Shown here piece after piece: positions 34,533 to 45,491 of a stretch of 64,000 nt of DNA; the first letter of the stretch is position 1; every line of letters begins with the position of its first letter. The DNA lies in NCBI GenBank assembly GCA_949130485.1, contig OX422199.1, positions 5,884,902 to 5,948,901 of the forward strand, written 5' to 3'. A program made the position numbers and the translations under genes. The notes beneath the pieces are model-generated. The model did not search any database. It was given only the letters and a program-made list of their open reading frames with translations, and was not told the origin of the DNA. Source of the stretch: Agelas oroides. Taxonomy: Eukaryota; Porifera; Demospongiae; Agelasida; Agelasidae.

Positions 34533-37500
34533 TCAGTCAGTAAGAAGTGGCTCACGAAGTTCCACAAATGTCACAGTTGGGGCAACAACAGCAGGGCAAG
34601 CAGGGGTACCTGCAGAACCAAGCAGCTCTCCATTTGTAATTGATATGGCATGTAGCTTCTCTGAATTGTGTTTCTTCCTCTGGTAGTTGATAAAACATCT
34701 TGTCTTCTTCACCCGTTGAAATGAAACTACCAGGAATGATGCAAGAAATACAAGTGCACATGAACCAACCATGGTGTAGCTTGCAACTGCTTGGTAGTGC
34801 TGGAGAAGTGTCTCGTCTGAAAACATGTACTGATTGAAAAGTGTCCATGATGCGAAGATCTCCAAGTTGATGAGATAGAAGCTCTCAAGAACATTCAAAC
34901 CTGTTTTGTTGTAGATGCCACGTACAGTGAAAGGTATAATGGCCAACAGTACAAGTTGAGTAACAAGCAAGTTCACTCCTGGATCTCCAAGCGTATTGAA
35001 TGCAAAACAAGTTAAGAGCACAACTCTAACCAGGAGTAGCACTCCTGTCCAAAACCTGTACCTGTTCTTGTATGGCCCCTGGTAGGCATCCAGCAGTGGT
35101 TTGATTTTATTCACAAACTTTACAACGTAGTATTGTCTCCTTGACTGCAGGAAAGGAGCTGCCAATAAAAGTATAGTCAGTGGAATGATGTATGCAACAA
35201 GAAACAGCAGTGCAGCAAGGAAGAGGGGAATGTGTTTTCCATTCAGGAATCTGACGTTACCATCATAGAGCCACACTGTTAGTGCTTCTCCATCCTCAAC
35301 TTGCACATGGGTGAATGAAAAGGCTGTAATGATTGTACGCTGCAGTTTGGCATATGAGAGGATGAAAAGAGTCGCAAGTACTGGGACAGATGAGTTGCCT
35401 GACAATTTTGCGATGGTGATTGAGTATCTACTCAGGATAATGATTGCCAGTACAATTAACCAGACAAACGTTGGAAAAGCAAACTGCAGCCAGGTCTTGA
35501 CATAGCCATCTAGTCCGTTGTAGAAACAAGTCTCAATTCCTAGGTCAATATTTAGCCAGGCAACAAACACTGAGAGAAAGGATTGTTTCGGAAAGAAGGT
35601 GGCATCATTGGCTTTCACTATATTTGCATAAAAGATCAGTCCATTGATGATTCCTGAGGCGACGGTAAGATCCAATGCATTCAGTATGACCACAAGAACA
35701 ATGCCAGCTACAAGAAACACTACTATGAGACTCAAGAATTTGTGGGAACATTTCAGGCACTGTGAAGATCCAAGAGCAAGGCTGAGACCAGGTTTACAGG
35801 ATCCACAGAGGATACCTGCACGCTGAAAGGCACATTGTGACTCAGCTTTAGTGAGGCTGACATTTTTCGCAAATGGGTTGCAGTAATCAAATGGGCAGAA
35901 GTTATGAATAAGCAGCTTTTGTGATGTATTATCATATGAAATCCAGGCTCTTCTTTCTTTGGTGATTGTTTGTGTTGCTGTATCACAACTGAAGATTCTT
36001 GGCTTACTATGAATGAAAGGAGAACAATCACAGATGTATGGAGAAGTCTTTGTCAGTTTAAAACCAACTTCACACCCCTTTATTTTCAGGGATATGACAA
36101 ATGGCTGGAGGTTTTTTTCTTCAATCATAAACAGTTTCATCTCTGTTTCAGCTGGCACTTGGTATACATTCATTTCATACTTGAGGTTTGTACATGTTTT
36201 GCCGACAGACTGAACAACTTGAGTTTGAGGAAGTGAAACAACAGTGGCATCGCTGGGATACCAATGGACAGTGACTTGTGTAGTTCCATTATACGTGCCA
36301 ACTGCTGCTACAGGAATGCTGAAAGAAGCACCTGGATAAATTGAAACATTATACTCACTTTGATAGTAGATGGGTGTGTTGTTCCGGCATAGACACAGAA
36401 CAGTCGGATTAGATGCTATTTCTGAAAGTGCCCATGGTTGAGGTATTCCAAAGAATTCAGTGAAATTGTCACAATAAAGAGCATAAGAAATGTGGTGTAC
36501 ATTGTTCATATATATGGAGTCCCCACCTTCATCTGCTTTGTTGTCAATCATACTCAGCTTGCTACCCAGTTCCTTTCTAATGACACAATATTGAAGGGAA
36601 ATGCTCATTTCCATTGCACTGGTTTTACCTGCTATGGTTTTAAGTCCTTTCAATTCCTTTGCTGCATCTGTTTGTATGTATAAAGCACCACCACAATGTA
36701 GAGCTCTGTTTCTGTAAAAGTTGACTGTAGCATTTGCCATAAGAAAAATTTTTTGTTTTACTAAAATGCCACCGTTAGTATACTGTGTGGTTGATATTGC
36801 ACCTCCATTAGTGCCACTGTTGTTGTAGAACAAATTATTTCCATAGAAAAACACAAATGTGTTGAATAATTGGAGTGCAGTTAAAGTATTGTTTGCAAAA
36901 GTACAGTGCAGGAAATGTAGCTGTACTCCCACAGAGTAGACAACTGAGTTAATAGGTGCATTTGAGTACGTATAATCCTCAGGAGAATAAAGCATAAAAT
37001 TGTTTGCAAATGAAGAGTTGTACACTATTATTCTATAGGAAGGACCATTACCATCACAGTTGTGGAACTTGACGATTCCGTTTCTCCGAAGAGATCCCAC
37101 AGAAAACTTCTCTTGTATACTATCATATGTTGAGTAAGCAAAACTGGAATTGTGAATTTCAACATGAAATTTTGCAGAAAAACATTTGGAGCCGCCAATC
37201 ATAAAGGAGCTCGTTGTTGCTTGGTAAAAAGCAAAGGAGACATTGATGAGCCGAAGCAGGCCACTGGTCTGATCACTGGGCCCAGTATTTGACAAGTGCA
37301 GTCCTAATCCAGTTTGTTGAAATATTTTGGCTGCTCCATTTTGAATTGTGGTATTAAGAAGAATAATTCTGGAGCTACCATTAAGATGACTACCCAGTTG
37401 AATGTATACATTCGGTCCATTGTTCTGCTCTATTATGCAACTGTCAATGATGATAGCAACAGTATAAGTAGTTTGTGAAAAGCTCATTCTCACACCACCA

Positions 37501-38126
37501 GATTGTGCATGACTTATCCTTGTATTAAGGATCTTTAGTATAGGAAAACCGGTACTCTGAGACCATGCAAAGTCATTGTATTCAATTTTCACATTGCTAC
37601 TACTGGCATTGTTGAAGTGGCATTGTATAATCACTGAATTGCTGATGGCATTTCTGATGTAAAGACCATAGCCATTGCTCTGATAAACGTGGACGTGGGC
37701 GAGGAGAAAATGTTGTGCAGTGTCTATAAGTATTGAGTTCCAGACAAAAGAAATACCTCCTATTCGCAGCCTTGTAACATTGATGAATGAAAATGCAGCA
37801 CGCTCTATTGTAGTAGCAGGAACTGTATTGCCATGGTCATGTGTCACTTTGCCAAGAAGAGTTAGGTTCTGTACAGTTTCAATAGTTATGGAGGTACGAA
37901 AGGCTGAACCATTATACGTACCTGCCTGGAACTTTACCAGTGTATTAGATGAGAAACAAGTGGAAATGTTCTGCAGGCATTTCTCCAGTGTTGTGCACTC
38001 TGTTGCCAAACCATGGCAGGTTGTAGCATTGTGGACAATGGTCACAGTTCTTACCGCAGTTGTGTCATCTAGCAGAACCAAGGCTGCAATTGCAAGCTGC
38101 AGAAGCATGCACCCTCCAAAACCCAT
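34533..38126 (-). CDS. Large one-exon surface protein: beta-helix-like ectodomain plus about 9-10 membrane helices
   Basis: A single uninterrupted frame of 1197 codons starts MGFGGCMLLQL with a signal peptide (LLQLAIAALVLLDD). The first 700 or so residues are Asn/Ser/Thr-rich with many N-x-S/T sites and short recurring strands (LRIGGISF, NNSGTNGGAIS, GNNLFYNNSG, NRALHCGGALYI). This resembles right-handed parallel beta-helix proteins of the polymorphic-membrane-protein type. A short Cys-rich, EGF-like piece follows (CGSCKPGLSL, about residue 768). About 9-10 hydrophobic helices then run to about residue 1145 (NGLIFYANIV, WLQFAFPTFVWLIV, FWTGVLLLVRVVLL). The cytoplasmic tail is short. An AG acceptor (TCTCTGCAG) 12 bases before the ATG suggests a 5' UTR intron. 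Similar intronless multi-pass proteins are, as far as I recall, numerous in sponges. Function unknown. Confidence 0.85.
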   Translation of the reverse strand: MGFGGCMLLQLAIAALVLLDDTTAVRTVTIVHNATTCHGLATECTTLEKCLQNISTCFSSNTLVKFQAGTYNGSAFRTSITIETVQNLTLLGKVTHDHGNTVPATTIERAAFSFINVTRLRIGGISFVWNSILIDTAQHFLLAHVHVYQSNGYGLYIRNAISNSVIIQCHFNNASSSNVKIEYNDFAWSQSTGFPILKILNTRISHAQSGGVRMSFSQTTYTVAIIIDSCIIEQNNGPNVYIQLGSHLNGSSRIILLNTTIQNGAAKIFQQTGLGLHLSNTGPSDQTSGLLRLINVSFAFYQATTSSFMIGGSKCFSAKFHVEIHNSSFAYSTYDSIQEKFSVGSLRRNGIVKFHNCDGNGPSYRIIVYNSSFANNFMLYSPEDYTYSNAPINSVVYSVGVQLHFLHCTFANNTLTALQLFNTFVFFYGNNLFYNNSGTNGGAISTTQYTNGGILVKQKIFLMANATVNFYRNRALHCGGALYIQTDAAKELKGLKTIAGKTSAMEMSISLQYCVIRKELGSKLSMIDNKADEGGDSIYMNNVHHISYALYCDNFTEFFGIPQPWALSEIASNPTVLCLCRNNTPIYYQSEYNVSIYPGASFSIPVAAVGTYNGTTQVTVHWYPSDATVVSLPQTQVVQSVGKTCTNLKYEMNVYQVPAETEMKLFMIEEKNLQPFVISLKIKGCEVGFKLTKTSPYICDCSPFIHSKPRIFSCDTATQTITKERRAWISYDNTSQKLLIHNFCPFDYCNPFAKNVSLTKAESQCAFQRAGILCGSCKPGLSLALGSSQCLKCSHKFLSLIVVFLVAGIVLVVILNALDLTVASGIINGLIFYANIVKANDATFFPKQSFLSVFVAWLNIDLGIETCFYNGLDGYVKTWLQFAFPTFVWLIVLAIIILSRYSITIAKLSGNSSVPVLATLFILSYAKLQRTIITAFSFTHVQVEDGEALTVWLYDGNVRFLNGKHIPLFLAALLFLVAYIIPLTILLLAAPFLQSRRQYYVVKFVNKIKPLLDAYQGPYKNRYRFWTGVLLLVRVVLLTCFAFNTLGDPGVNLLVTQLVLLAIIPFTVRGIYNKTGLNVLESFYLINLEIFASWTLFNQYMFSDETLLQHYQAVASYTMVGSCALVFLASFLVVSFQRVKKTRCFINYQRKKHNSEKLHAISITNGELLGSAGTPACPAVVAPTVTFVELREPLLTD

Positions 38127-40630
38127 AGTACCAATTAACTGCAGAGAGTGAAAACAGATGAAACGTTAACAGTCTTTTTCTGAATGTATAATTATACAAA
38201 AGTTATATATTTCGCTAACCTTTCAGAAATCCAGTATCAGTTCTTTCCTTTGTATTTCTTGGACTATAACCCTTATGTACCAGTATATATGCAGACCTGC
38301 AGGGATATGAGGTAATCCTGGAAGTATGCCTATAATCCCCACTGGGCTTAAAATTTTATTTACAAAACTCTTGCAGTTTATTCTGAAACTGGTTATTGGG
38401 GGGAAAAGTCTCATAACAGGTATTAAGCTTACCAGATTGGCTTAGCTACAGCAAACACATTCTACACAACTATACCTAATGTCCTTGTTCCTTTTCCTAC
38501 CTGTAGGTCACCATGACTCTGTAAGGTCGTACCATCTTTTAAGTGCCAGTGGGGGAACTATAATATATGGAGATCAGAAAAGGGAGGCGGGAAGGGCAAA
38601 TTTTAAACATCATTATTAAACATGGTAGCCACCTAGAAGAAAAGAAAAAACACTTTCTGCAGTTGTTTTTAACTTGTGTCGTTTATTCAGAAAGTGAGAC
38701 TGGAAACCAGTGCAATTTATAACATTTTATGGTTGATTCTGAAAGTGTAATGGAGTATGACTGTGTGAAAAATATAAATAAAATAATAAGCCAGATAGGT
38801 TTAGCTACAGTTCAGAGCTAGATTGCAATTCCTTGTATTCCCTTCCTACATCTTTCTGATTATGAAGTTAAACCTAGCTGCACTCTTCACTTTTTGGTGT
38901 GGAGGGTATAGATCAGAAAGCTATTGGAGGATCCCATGTCCAGCTGTCCATTGAGCTGTTACTGTTGTTCAAATGTTGCCAAGTACAACTTTGCAGCTGG
39001 CTTATTGAAAGACGTTTCTCTGTTAGCAAACTAACTTTTGCCAATGTTTTGACCAAATCATTCAGTTTTATTCCAAGGTAAAGAAGTGAAAAATATTTGC
39101 ACTACTAAGGGTATTGGAGATCAAAGTTGGTGAAATTGCTACAGCAATCAATCAATCAACAACTCACTGTCATGCGATCAATTCTCACGAGATCAATTGT
39201 CACCAGATTAACTCTGCACAAAGTTAACTGTTACATGAGATCAACTTGCTACAAGGTCCATGGCAATTTTAAGGTGATTTTATAACAAGTAAACACTCCA
39301 CAAAACAGGTAAGAATTTTTACCCAAAATTACTGCATTCTTTCTGCCAGGAATTATGCAGTTAGCTTGGCACCTTTACACAGCAAGAGTACATAATCTTT
39401 TATAACATACTTGACTTGACCTGAGCTACAAAAGTGTAATCTGAATTAAAGGCCACAAAGAATCAAATTAAAGGCTGGCACACAAGACTCAAGAAAGTAC
39501 AGGTAGTTGTCATCTGAAGTTTATCAAGAGATCAAGAAGGAGCAGGCATCCTCAACCAGATAGAACTGGATGGCAGAATATACACGCATCTTCACAGAGT
39601 TTTGTAGAGAAAGATAATCAATTTAAGCAGTTTTCCCTGAAGGGTTACCAAATTAACAACAATTATTGATGTTTTGATGAATGTTTAAAAGGAATAAGTG
39701 AAAAATAACACCGATATGCACTGCAAAAGATACGCATCATTGTAGGTCAAAGGATTGGTCCTTCCCTTCTGTTTCCTCATTCCGCAGTCTGGCAACCTAG
39801 GGATAGTACATGTAGTTTCTTACCCTGCCATGCATGGTCCATTGTCTCTCCCAGTTGGTAGGGTTGTGATTCTCCTGTACATGCTACCTACGGCTGACTT
39901 CTTCATCCTCCTCTCACAGGCATCCCAGTGCTCTGTTAGTCGTCTTGTCTCTAGCCTTTGGTTAAGTCTGAACATGCAAGGTAACAATGCAGACCTCGCA
40001 CCCAGCTTCTTCTTCTCATTTTTTTTTTGCCCAATCAGTAAAACTAGAGTGGTAGCAGCGCATGGAACAATGCATTATTTTACTAGCTATAATTGTATCA
40101 TGCAGATGTGCACAATATTCCCCAGGATCTGTGTGGATAGCAACCAGTAATGTTTATGTATGCAGGGCAGAAAAAAAATTTTTCAGCCCACAATCTGTGT
40201 GGATAACAACCAGTAATGTCATGTTTATGTATGCAAGGCAGAAAAAAAATTTTCAGCCCACCACTAGTATAGAGAAAGGGAGAAGCTTAGATATGGTCTT
40301 CCAGATTTGTGCTGCTAACTAGTGGTTACAAGCAAAAGATTAGTAAACCATAAGAGCTTTTCTCTAGAGAAAATGAAGCACACAAGTAACTATTTGCTTT
40401 GGGTCTAATGTTAAGAAAACATCAGGGTTACGTATGTAAACATTTCATGCGACTGGGACAAACATGCTTTTGTGTAAATCTTTGGGGACCATTCCATAAA
40501 ATTACAGATGTACGCACTCATTGGCCTATTTCAAGGGACATAACTGGTACTGCATAAATGTTCTGAATGTATATGCTTGTGAGATATTGCCATCTATGAC
40601 ATCTAGTTTACATACTTACGATTCCATTGT
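38127..40630. other. Intergenic; tandem duplication at 40125-40262
   Basis: No gene recognised. At 40125-40262 a unit of about 68-72 bp (ATCTGTGTGGATA..CAACCAGTAATGT...TTTTCAGCCCA) occurs twice in tandem. The frame at 39755-40150 has hydrophobic patches but no start context, splice pairing or motif that would make it a gene. Confidence 0.4.
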
Positions 40631-40746
40631 AATGGTGCTAGACTGACCTACAAACATCCAATGGTGCTAGACTGACCTACAAACATCCAATGGTGCTAGA
40701 CTGACCTACAAACATCCAATGGTGCTAGACTGACCTACAAACATCC
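40631..40746. repeat. 29-bp tandem repeat, 4 exact copies
   Basis: Four identical copies of a 29-bp unit beginning AATGGTGCTAGACTGACCTA, with no visible divergence. This implies recent expansion. Confidence 0.95.
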
Positions 40747-41831
40747 AATGTGCACACATTGTAAACAGTAGCTTCCAAGTAGCCAAAACTACTCTCAGAG
40801 CCTTTGCAATGTCAGTTGAAGTGTAGCTACATGTATACAAGTGTATTGAGAAGCTGGACAATGGTCCCACAGTCAGATAATTGCACACTGTAAACTCTTT
40901 CCAAAATAAGAGCAGCAAGATAAACGTGACTCATAGATTCTGCAACTACCACATACTGCTCTATGTCTTATACTTTACTGCAAATAGGTACACTATAAGC
41001 TGACTTACCTCCAAAATTATCAATTAGCACTTTATCTTAGCATCATAAAATTTGGTGATTAGACAATTTGATCTGGGATTTACAGCATGCATATTTTAAT
41101 TAATTAATGTCTATCATAGCTTTTTTTCGGTTTCATGTTTTCTCAGATAAGTAGCTAGCACCACAGTAGTCCAATACCAAGGATACACTCTTTCATAGTA
41201 CATAAGTAGCAGCAAAGCAGCACTGTCATACTGAAGCTTGAACTCATCATGAATGCTGTCTACACCTTCTAATCAATTAAGGCTGCTCAAATTTTTGTTA
41301 AATGATGTACTAAGAAGCAATATTGACCTACAATACCTATAGTCATAACTAACACCTAACTATGTGCACTCACCGGACTTGTTACATGTACTTTCTGCAG
41401 TATTAACTAATGCTAATTTGTTTACCATTGCCTTGATTATAGCAACATCCAATGGTTGATGAAATAACATCAAAAACTTTTGAAGAACGACAAATTGTTG
41501 GGCCCTACTATACTTGCATGCACGAAAATGACAATAGATACATATACATGGGCAAAGCTCATAGCTCATGTAGGGTTTCCCAAAACAGTGACAGATGGAG
41601 GACTGTTGATCTTGGCTTGAGATGCCTCCATAATTTGCCTACTTAGCCGTTCTGAGGAATGTCGAGCAGAGGTAGCTGTGACATCAGGGCTTCACTTTCA
41701 ATGATCACAGACAGGCAACAATCAGCAAGACTTTTGATACCTGTAGTGGTAAAATCGTGTAATGATACAATCAGTAAATAATACAATAGGTGAACTCCCT
41801 GATCATACAGAGGTCAAGGGCGAACCTGGTA
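40747..41831. other. No gene recognised
   Basis: AT-rich sequence up to the mariner-like MITE. Nothing is supported. Confidence 0.3.
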
Positions 41832-42740
41832 CACTGTAAAAACATTTGGGTTACTTCAACCATATTATGGTCATCTCAGTTGCATGCCTGTTGTGTACGT
41901 GACACGTTACAAACTTCTAGCCTCGTTCCCAGGCCAGCGCCCAGCTTCCCATCGCTTGCAGTTCGGTTAAGCGGGAGAGGGCCTGGTACATTTTCTCACG
42001 TGAGTGACGTCAAGGGTAGAAAGGCGGTAGAAAGACTTTAATTGAACGTGGGCGAGCACGACTAAATTGCTCACTGATTGCTGGTGTGTGTCTTCACTGT
42101 TTTGGCTTGGTTAAACTCTCTGTCCTCCCGACTGTCTCGTGAATAGTGACATAAAAGCGCCTTCGTGCGCTGCTATCTTTCGACTCGTGCTCCAGTGCGT
42201 GCGTGCGAGCGAAGTTTTTCGTGGTTTACATGACGCCCACGTTCGCATAATTTGCCCTGTCCGTGACGTCACTCACGTGAGAAAATGTACCAGGCCCTCT
42301 CCCGCTTAACCGTACTGCAAGCGACGGGAAGCTGGGCGCGGGCCTGGGAACGAGGCTAACAAACTTCAAGGGATGCTTCCAATTTGATTGAAAGCTTAAG
42401 TGTAGTTGAGATGCTTCTCCTTTTTGTTAACTTTGGATCGTCTTGCAGAAAGCCTAGCTATTTGACTACATTCCTGGATAACCATGCATGCAACCAAGGA
42501 ACTCCTCCAGGGGCGGATGTGTAGGATCTAAGAAGCACCAAACCTTACCAGAAATGCTGATTTATAGGCTTTCTGCAAGATGATCCTAATTTAACAAAAG
42601 GGAGAAGCTTCTCAACTACCCTTTGATTCAAATTGTAAGCATCCCTTGATGAGGTTCATAGCTAATGTTTCACTTACACAACAGGCATGCAACTGAGATG
42701 ACCAAAATATGGTTGAAGTAACCCAAATGTTTTTACAGTG
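41832..42740. mobile_element. Tc1/mariner-like MITE, copy A, carrying a nested insertion
   Basis: The ends CACTGTAAAAACATTTGGG (41832) and its complement ending TTTTTACAGTG (42740) are long terminal inverted repeats. They pair for more than 50 bases, through CATCTCAGTTGCATGCC, and are flanked by TA on both sides, the Tc1/mariner target. The inner arms pair too (GGGAGAAGCTTCTCAAC region), so the whole element is a palindrome. A foldback element (41918-42358) has inserted into the left arm. The second copy, 55791-56243, lacks it. Confidence 0.88.
41918..42358. mobile_element. Foldback element TAGCCTCGTTCCCAGGCC with exact 9-bp TSD
   Basis: The ends TAGCCTCGTTCCCAGGCC and GGCCTGGGAACGAGGCTA are perfect complements. 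The target duplication ACAAACTTC is exact (41909-41917 and 42359-42367), and the unduplicated ACAAACTTC is seen at 55857-55865 in the sister MITE. Each arm carries CTCACGTGAGTGACGT (one E-box CACGTG next to a CRE-like TGACGT). The 9-bp duplication argues for cut-and-paste insertion by an unidentified transposase. Confidence 0.9.
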
Positions 42741-43784
42741 TAGCTAGAGACTATAGAACCAGGCACCAACTGTACTGCACTCAGCCCATGTCAGAATACA
42801 AATAGAGAGGACATCAGAAGGGAGAGAAAATCTGAAGGCTTCATCCTCCTCGAAGAGACCGTGATCCGCAGCCATTGTGTTTTCAAGGAGATAATTATGC
42901 GGGCCGGCTCTAACGTGACGGGTCGTACGCCGGGACATTGCCAGAAATTTGAATAGCGCGGCGGTCACGGCGTTATTTCCGTAGCGTACGGAGTTATAAG
43001 TAAAACGCGGAAGTTTACGTTGTACCGTGTTTGCAATTATCCGTAATTGTATATGCTAGCGTACATTTTTGTACCTATTTTGTACCGATTTGGCAAATTC
43101 TGTGAACAAAATCTGCAAAAACTTTACGGCCAGTCGGGCAGAGGACATCAAAAATAAGTGAGTTATATCGTTAACCAATCAAAAATGAACTGCATATTTT
43201 TATTTCAGAAAATTTGAAATGCCTATTTTTTCACACTTCAATGTGTGAAAACACGGTAGAAATACTATCACGAATGGCAAATTCTGTGACCTTCAGGAGC
43301 CATCACTGTAGATATCTGTGGCTAGTAGAGAGAAAGCAGAAGGTGAATATATCGTTTACGGACAAGGTAAGTTCGTTACTTAAGTTAGAGTTTGAACCGC
43401 CATAGGCTCCCGTAAAACATGAATACGTGTAACGGAAATGTAACGGACGTTTCCAAAGAGTGCAAAGTCCGTGTCATTGCATTTCTGGCAATGAGAATTT
43501 TACGAGGCCTAAGAATGTGACTTGTAACTTTGTATTAGCCAGAAGCGAGAAAAAAACCTGTGTAGCTCTTTCTTCGACTTCAGGATGACCATAGAGTGTG
43601 CTGCATGTTCTTGATGCCATAGTTTTCACTCGATCCCTCGCCGCCATCGTGTACTCTATTTAATGCACATGCGCTTAACAAATGATAATATGCACCTAAT
43701 AGCAAGGTACGCCTAATAACCAGAGTTTACGGTATATTCACATGGGGAGGATAAATACCCTTACACATACTTCAATATCATGGC
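42741..43784. other. CpG-richer stretch with a possible first exon on the minus strand
   Basis: Around 42870-42985 CpG dinucleotides are denser than in the surroundings. On the minus strand an ATG at 42875-42873 opens MAADHGLFEEDEAFRF and continues to about 42744. It could be a first exon or promoter-proximal relic. No downstream exon can be joined, because MITE A lies directly behind it. Nothing else is supported up to 43784. Confidence 0.25.
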
Positions 43785-43975
43785 GTACGGTAGTACACCA
43801 TATGTAGGGATGACCCCGAAAAAAAATGGCGGCCACATTATAAGTGCACAAATGACACGCTCGAAATGTCTACGTTAGATTAGTCAAAGGCCTCTATGAG
43901 CCATATCAGGCATTACCGAGTGCTTCCATGAGCAACGGGACCGTTAGCTTTGCTGGAGAGCATCGCTGAAGTACC
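43785..43975 (-). repeat. Dispersed repeat, inverted copy of 23089-23300
   Basis: Reads on the minus strand with the same word order as the copy at 23089 (GGGTCATCCCTACATATGG, GGCCGCCATTTTTTTT, CATTTCGAGCGTGTCATTTG), and ends near the (CTTT)n tract. Confidence 0.75.
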
Positions 43976-44018
43976 GGACCGGCGAGTCGCTAAAACGGGC
44001 AAATCGTCTATCTTCTGA

Positions 44019-44085
<67 letters not shown>
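44019..44085. repeat. (CTTT)n microsatellite
   Basis: A pure CTTT run of about 67 bp, which is AAAG on the minus strand. That makes it purine-rich on the same strand as the adjoining repeat, as at the (GAA)n copy. Confidence 0.95.
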
Positions 44086-44087
<2 letters not shown>

Positions 44088-44585
44088 TTCTGTCAGTGTA
44101 ACTGTCAGCCAGGCTAGCACGATAACGGCTGAAGCTATTACAACGATTCAAACGCGAAAAAACAGCATAAATTACCGGGTATTGCACTCACTACTTATCG
44201 TTATCGTAGAACTCGAACTATTCTTCAGCGATTCCCAAGCACTCCGATGTTAATGCTTAGTGCTATACGCCATTTTGCTACAATGACAAGAAACTACGCC
44301 CCCCCGGACGCTCAACTGACCACGTGTTCAGAGAACTAGCTTACCGTGAAAGATGAACTTCGGCCGGCAACAGCCAAAGTCAGGTATATAGTATAACGCA
44401 AAACATGGGAGATGTGCATGTTTCCAGGAGAAGTATTATAAGGTATGTATTGCTAGAGCTGCTGTAAATGAAAGTGTATATGTGTCATAATATGAGGACT
44501 CCCACACTAAGCACATGCAAGTACAGCGGTTTCTACTTCCATTTAGACCATAGCTGAAGTCATTTTGTAATCTAGTCAGTTGCTA
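44086..44585. other. No recognised feature
   Basis: Unassigned sequence between the microsatellite and the next foldback; nothing is supported. Confidence 0.3.
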
Positions 44586-44715
44586 GTCATATAACCCACC
44601 TAGATACGAGGTATACTTGATTGTTAAAACACCACCTGGTACTTGCCAGCTAGTGTTAAGTTGCCAGCTAGTGTTTTAACCATCAAGTACTTCGTATCTA
44701 GGTGGATTATATGAC
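44586..44715. mobile_element. Small foldback/MITE
   Basis: The arms starting GTCATATAACCCACCTAGAT and ending CTAGGTGGATTATATGAC pair over about 45 bases with a few mismatches. The loop of about 40 bases contains a short direct repeat GCCAGCTAGTGTT. It is non-coding. Confidence 0.75.
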
Positions 44716-45491
44716 TTAGAACACTAGCCACTGATATTCAATTTTTTATTTCCAACTTTCACATTTCAAATTTGCTTGTTATAGTCATTTACAACAAAAA
44801 TGCATATAGTACACATACAAGTTTACTTAGAGTTAATGGTAGCATTTTGGCTGGTGTCTTCTTAACATCCTCCTTTTGTGTTGTGCCCGAGTCTTCATAT
44901 TCCTCCAATGCAGCAATTAGCAGCCTATTGGTAGTTTGGTCTTCGAATTGCTCTATTGCAGCTAGTAGCACCGAGTCAATGGTGGCTTCATTCAGAAACT
45001 TCCACACTAAAGGAGGCGGCCGCAGAAACTGGCAGTTGTTCAGCTCTCGCTCACTTCATGCATGTGGACTACTATTGGGTTCACCAAAAACTCTCTGCAG
45101 ACTTCGTGCCCACAGAGCTCACATACACGTAGTATTGAGTCATAAGACACCAAATACAGCAACAGTTTTACAGTGAGTATCTATCGGTTTGACACCACAG
45201 CGTTGGGATCTATGGATTTATAAACCTGTGTGCAAAGCCTCATAAAACTCATGTGCTTTGCACTTGGTTTTTATGAGGCTTTGCTTGGGGTTCTAAATCC
45301 CCCAGATAAAGAAGTTTGATGTTTGGATTGACAATTTCACTTGGAAGCATTTGACTTTATGACAATTCTTAGTTCTTTGTGAACAAAAAAGTTCTGTACT
45401 ATCATACTGTACACACCATGCATCTTCCCCTCGGCCTACTCTTCCACGTCTCTTCTCTGTTACCATTCCTAATAAATTACAAAAAAAAGGA
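44716..45491. other. Intergenic; 16-bp hairpin at 45232-45284
   Basis: GCAAAGCCTCATAAAA (45232-45247) and TTTTATGAGGCTTTGC (45269-45284) pair exactly. The frames on either strand at 44772-45176 are Ser/Leu-rich and unsupported. Confidence 0.45.

Noticed and set aside
35753-36031. Minus-strand 92-residue frame
   Set aside because: Alternate frame within the 1197-codon beta-helix-like gene.
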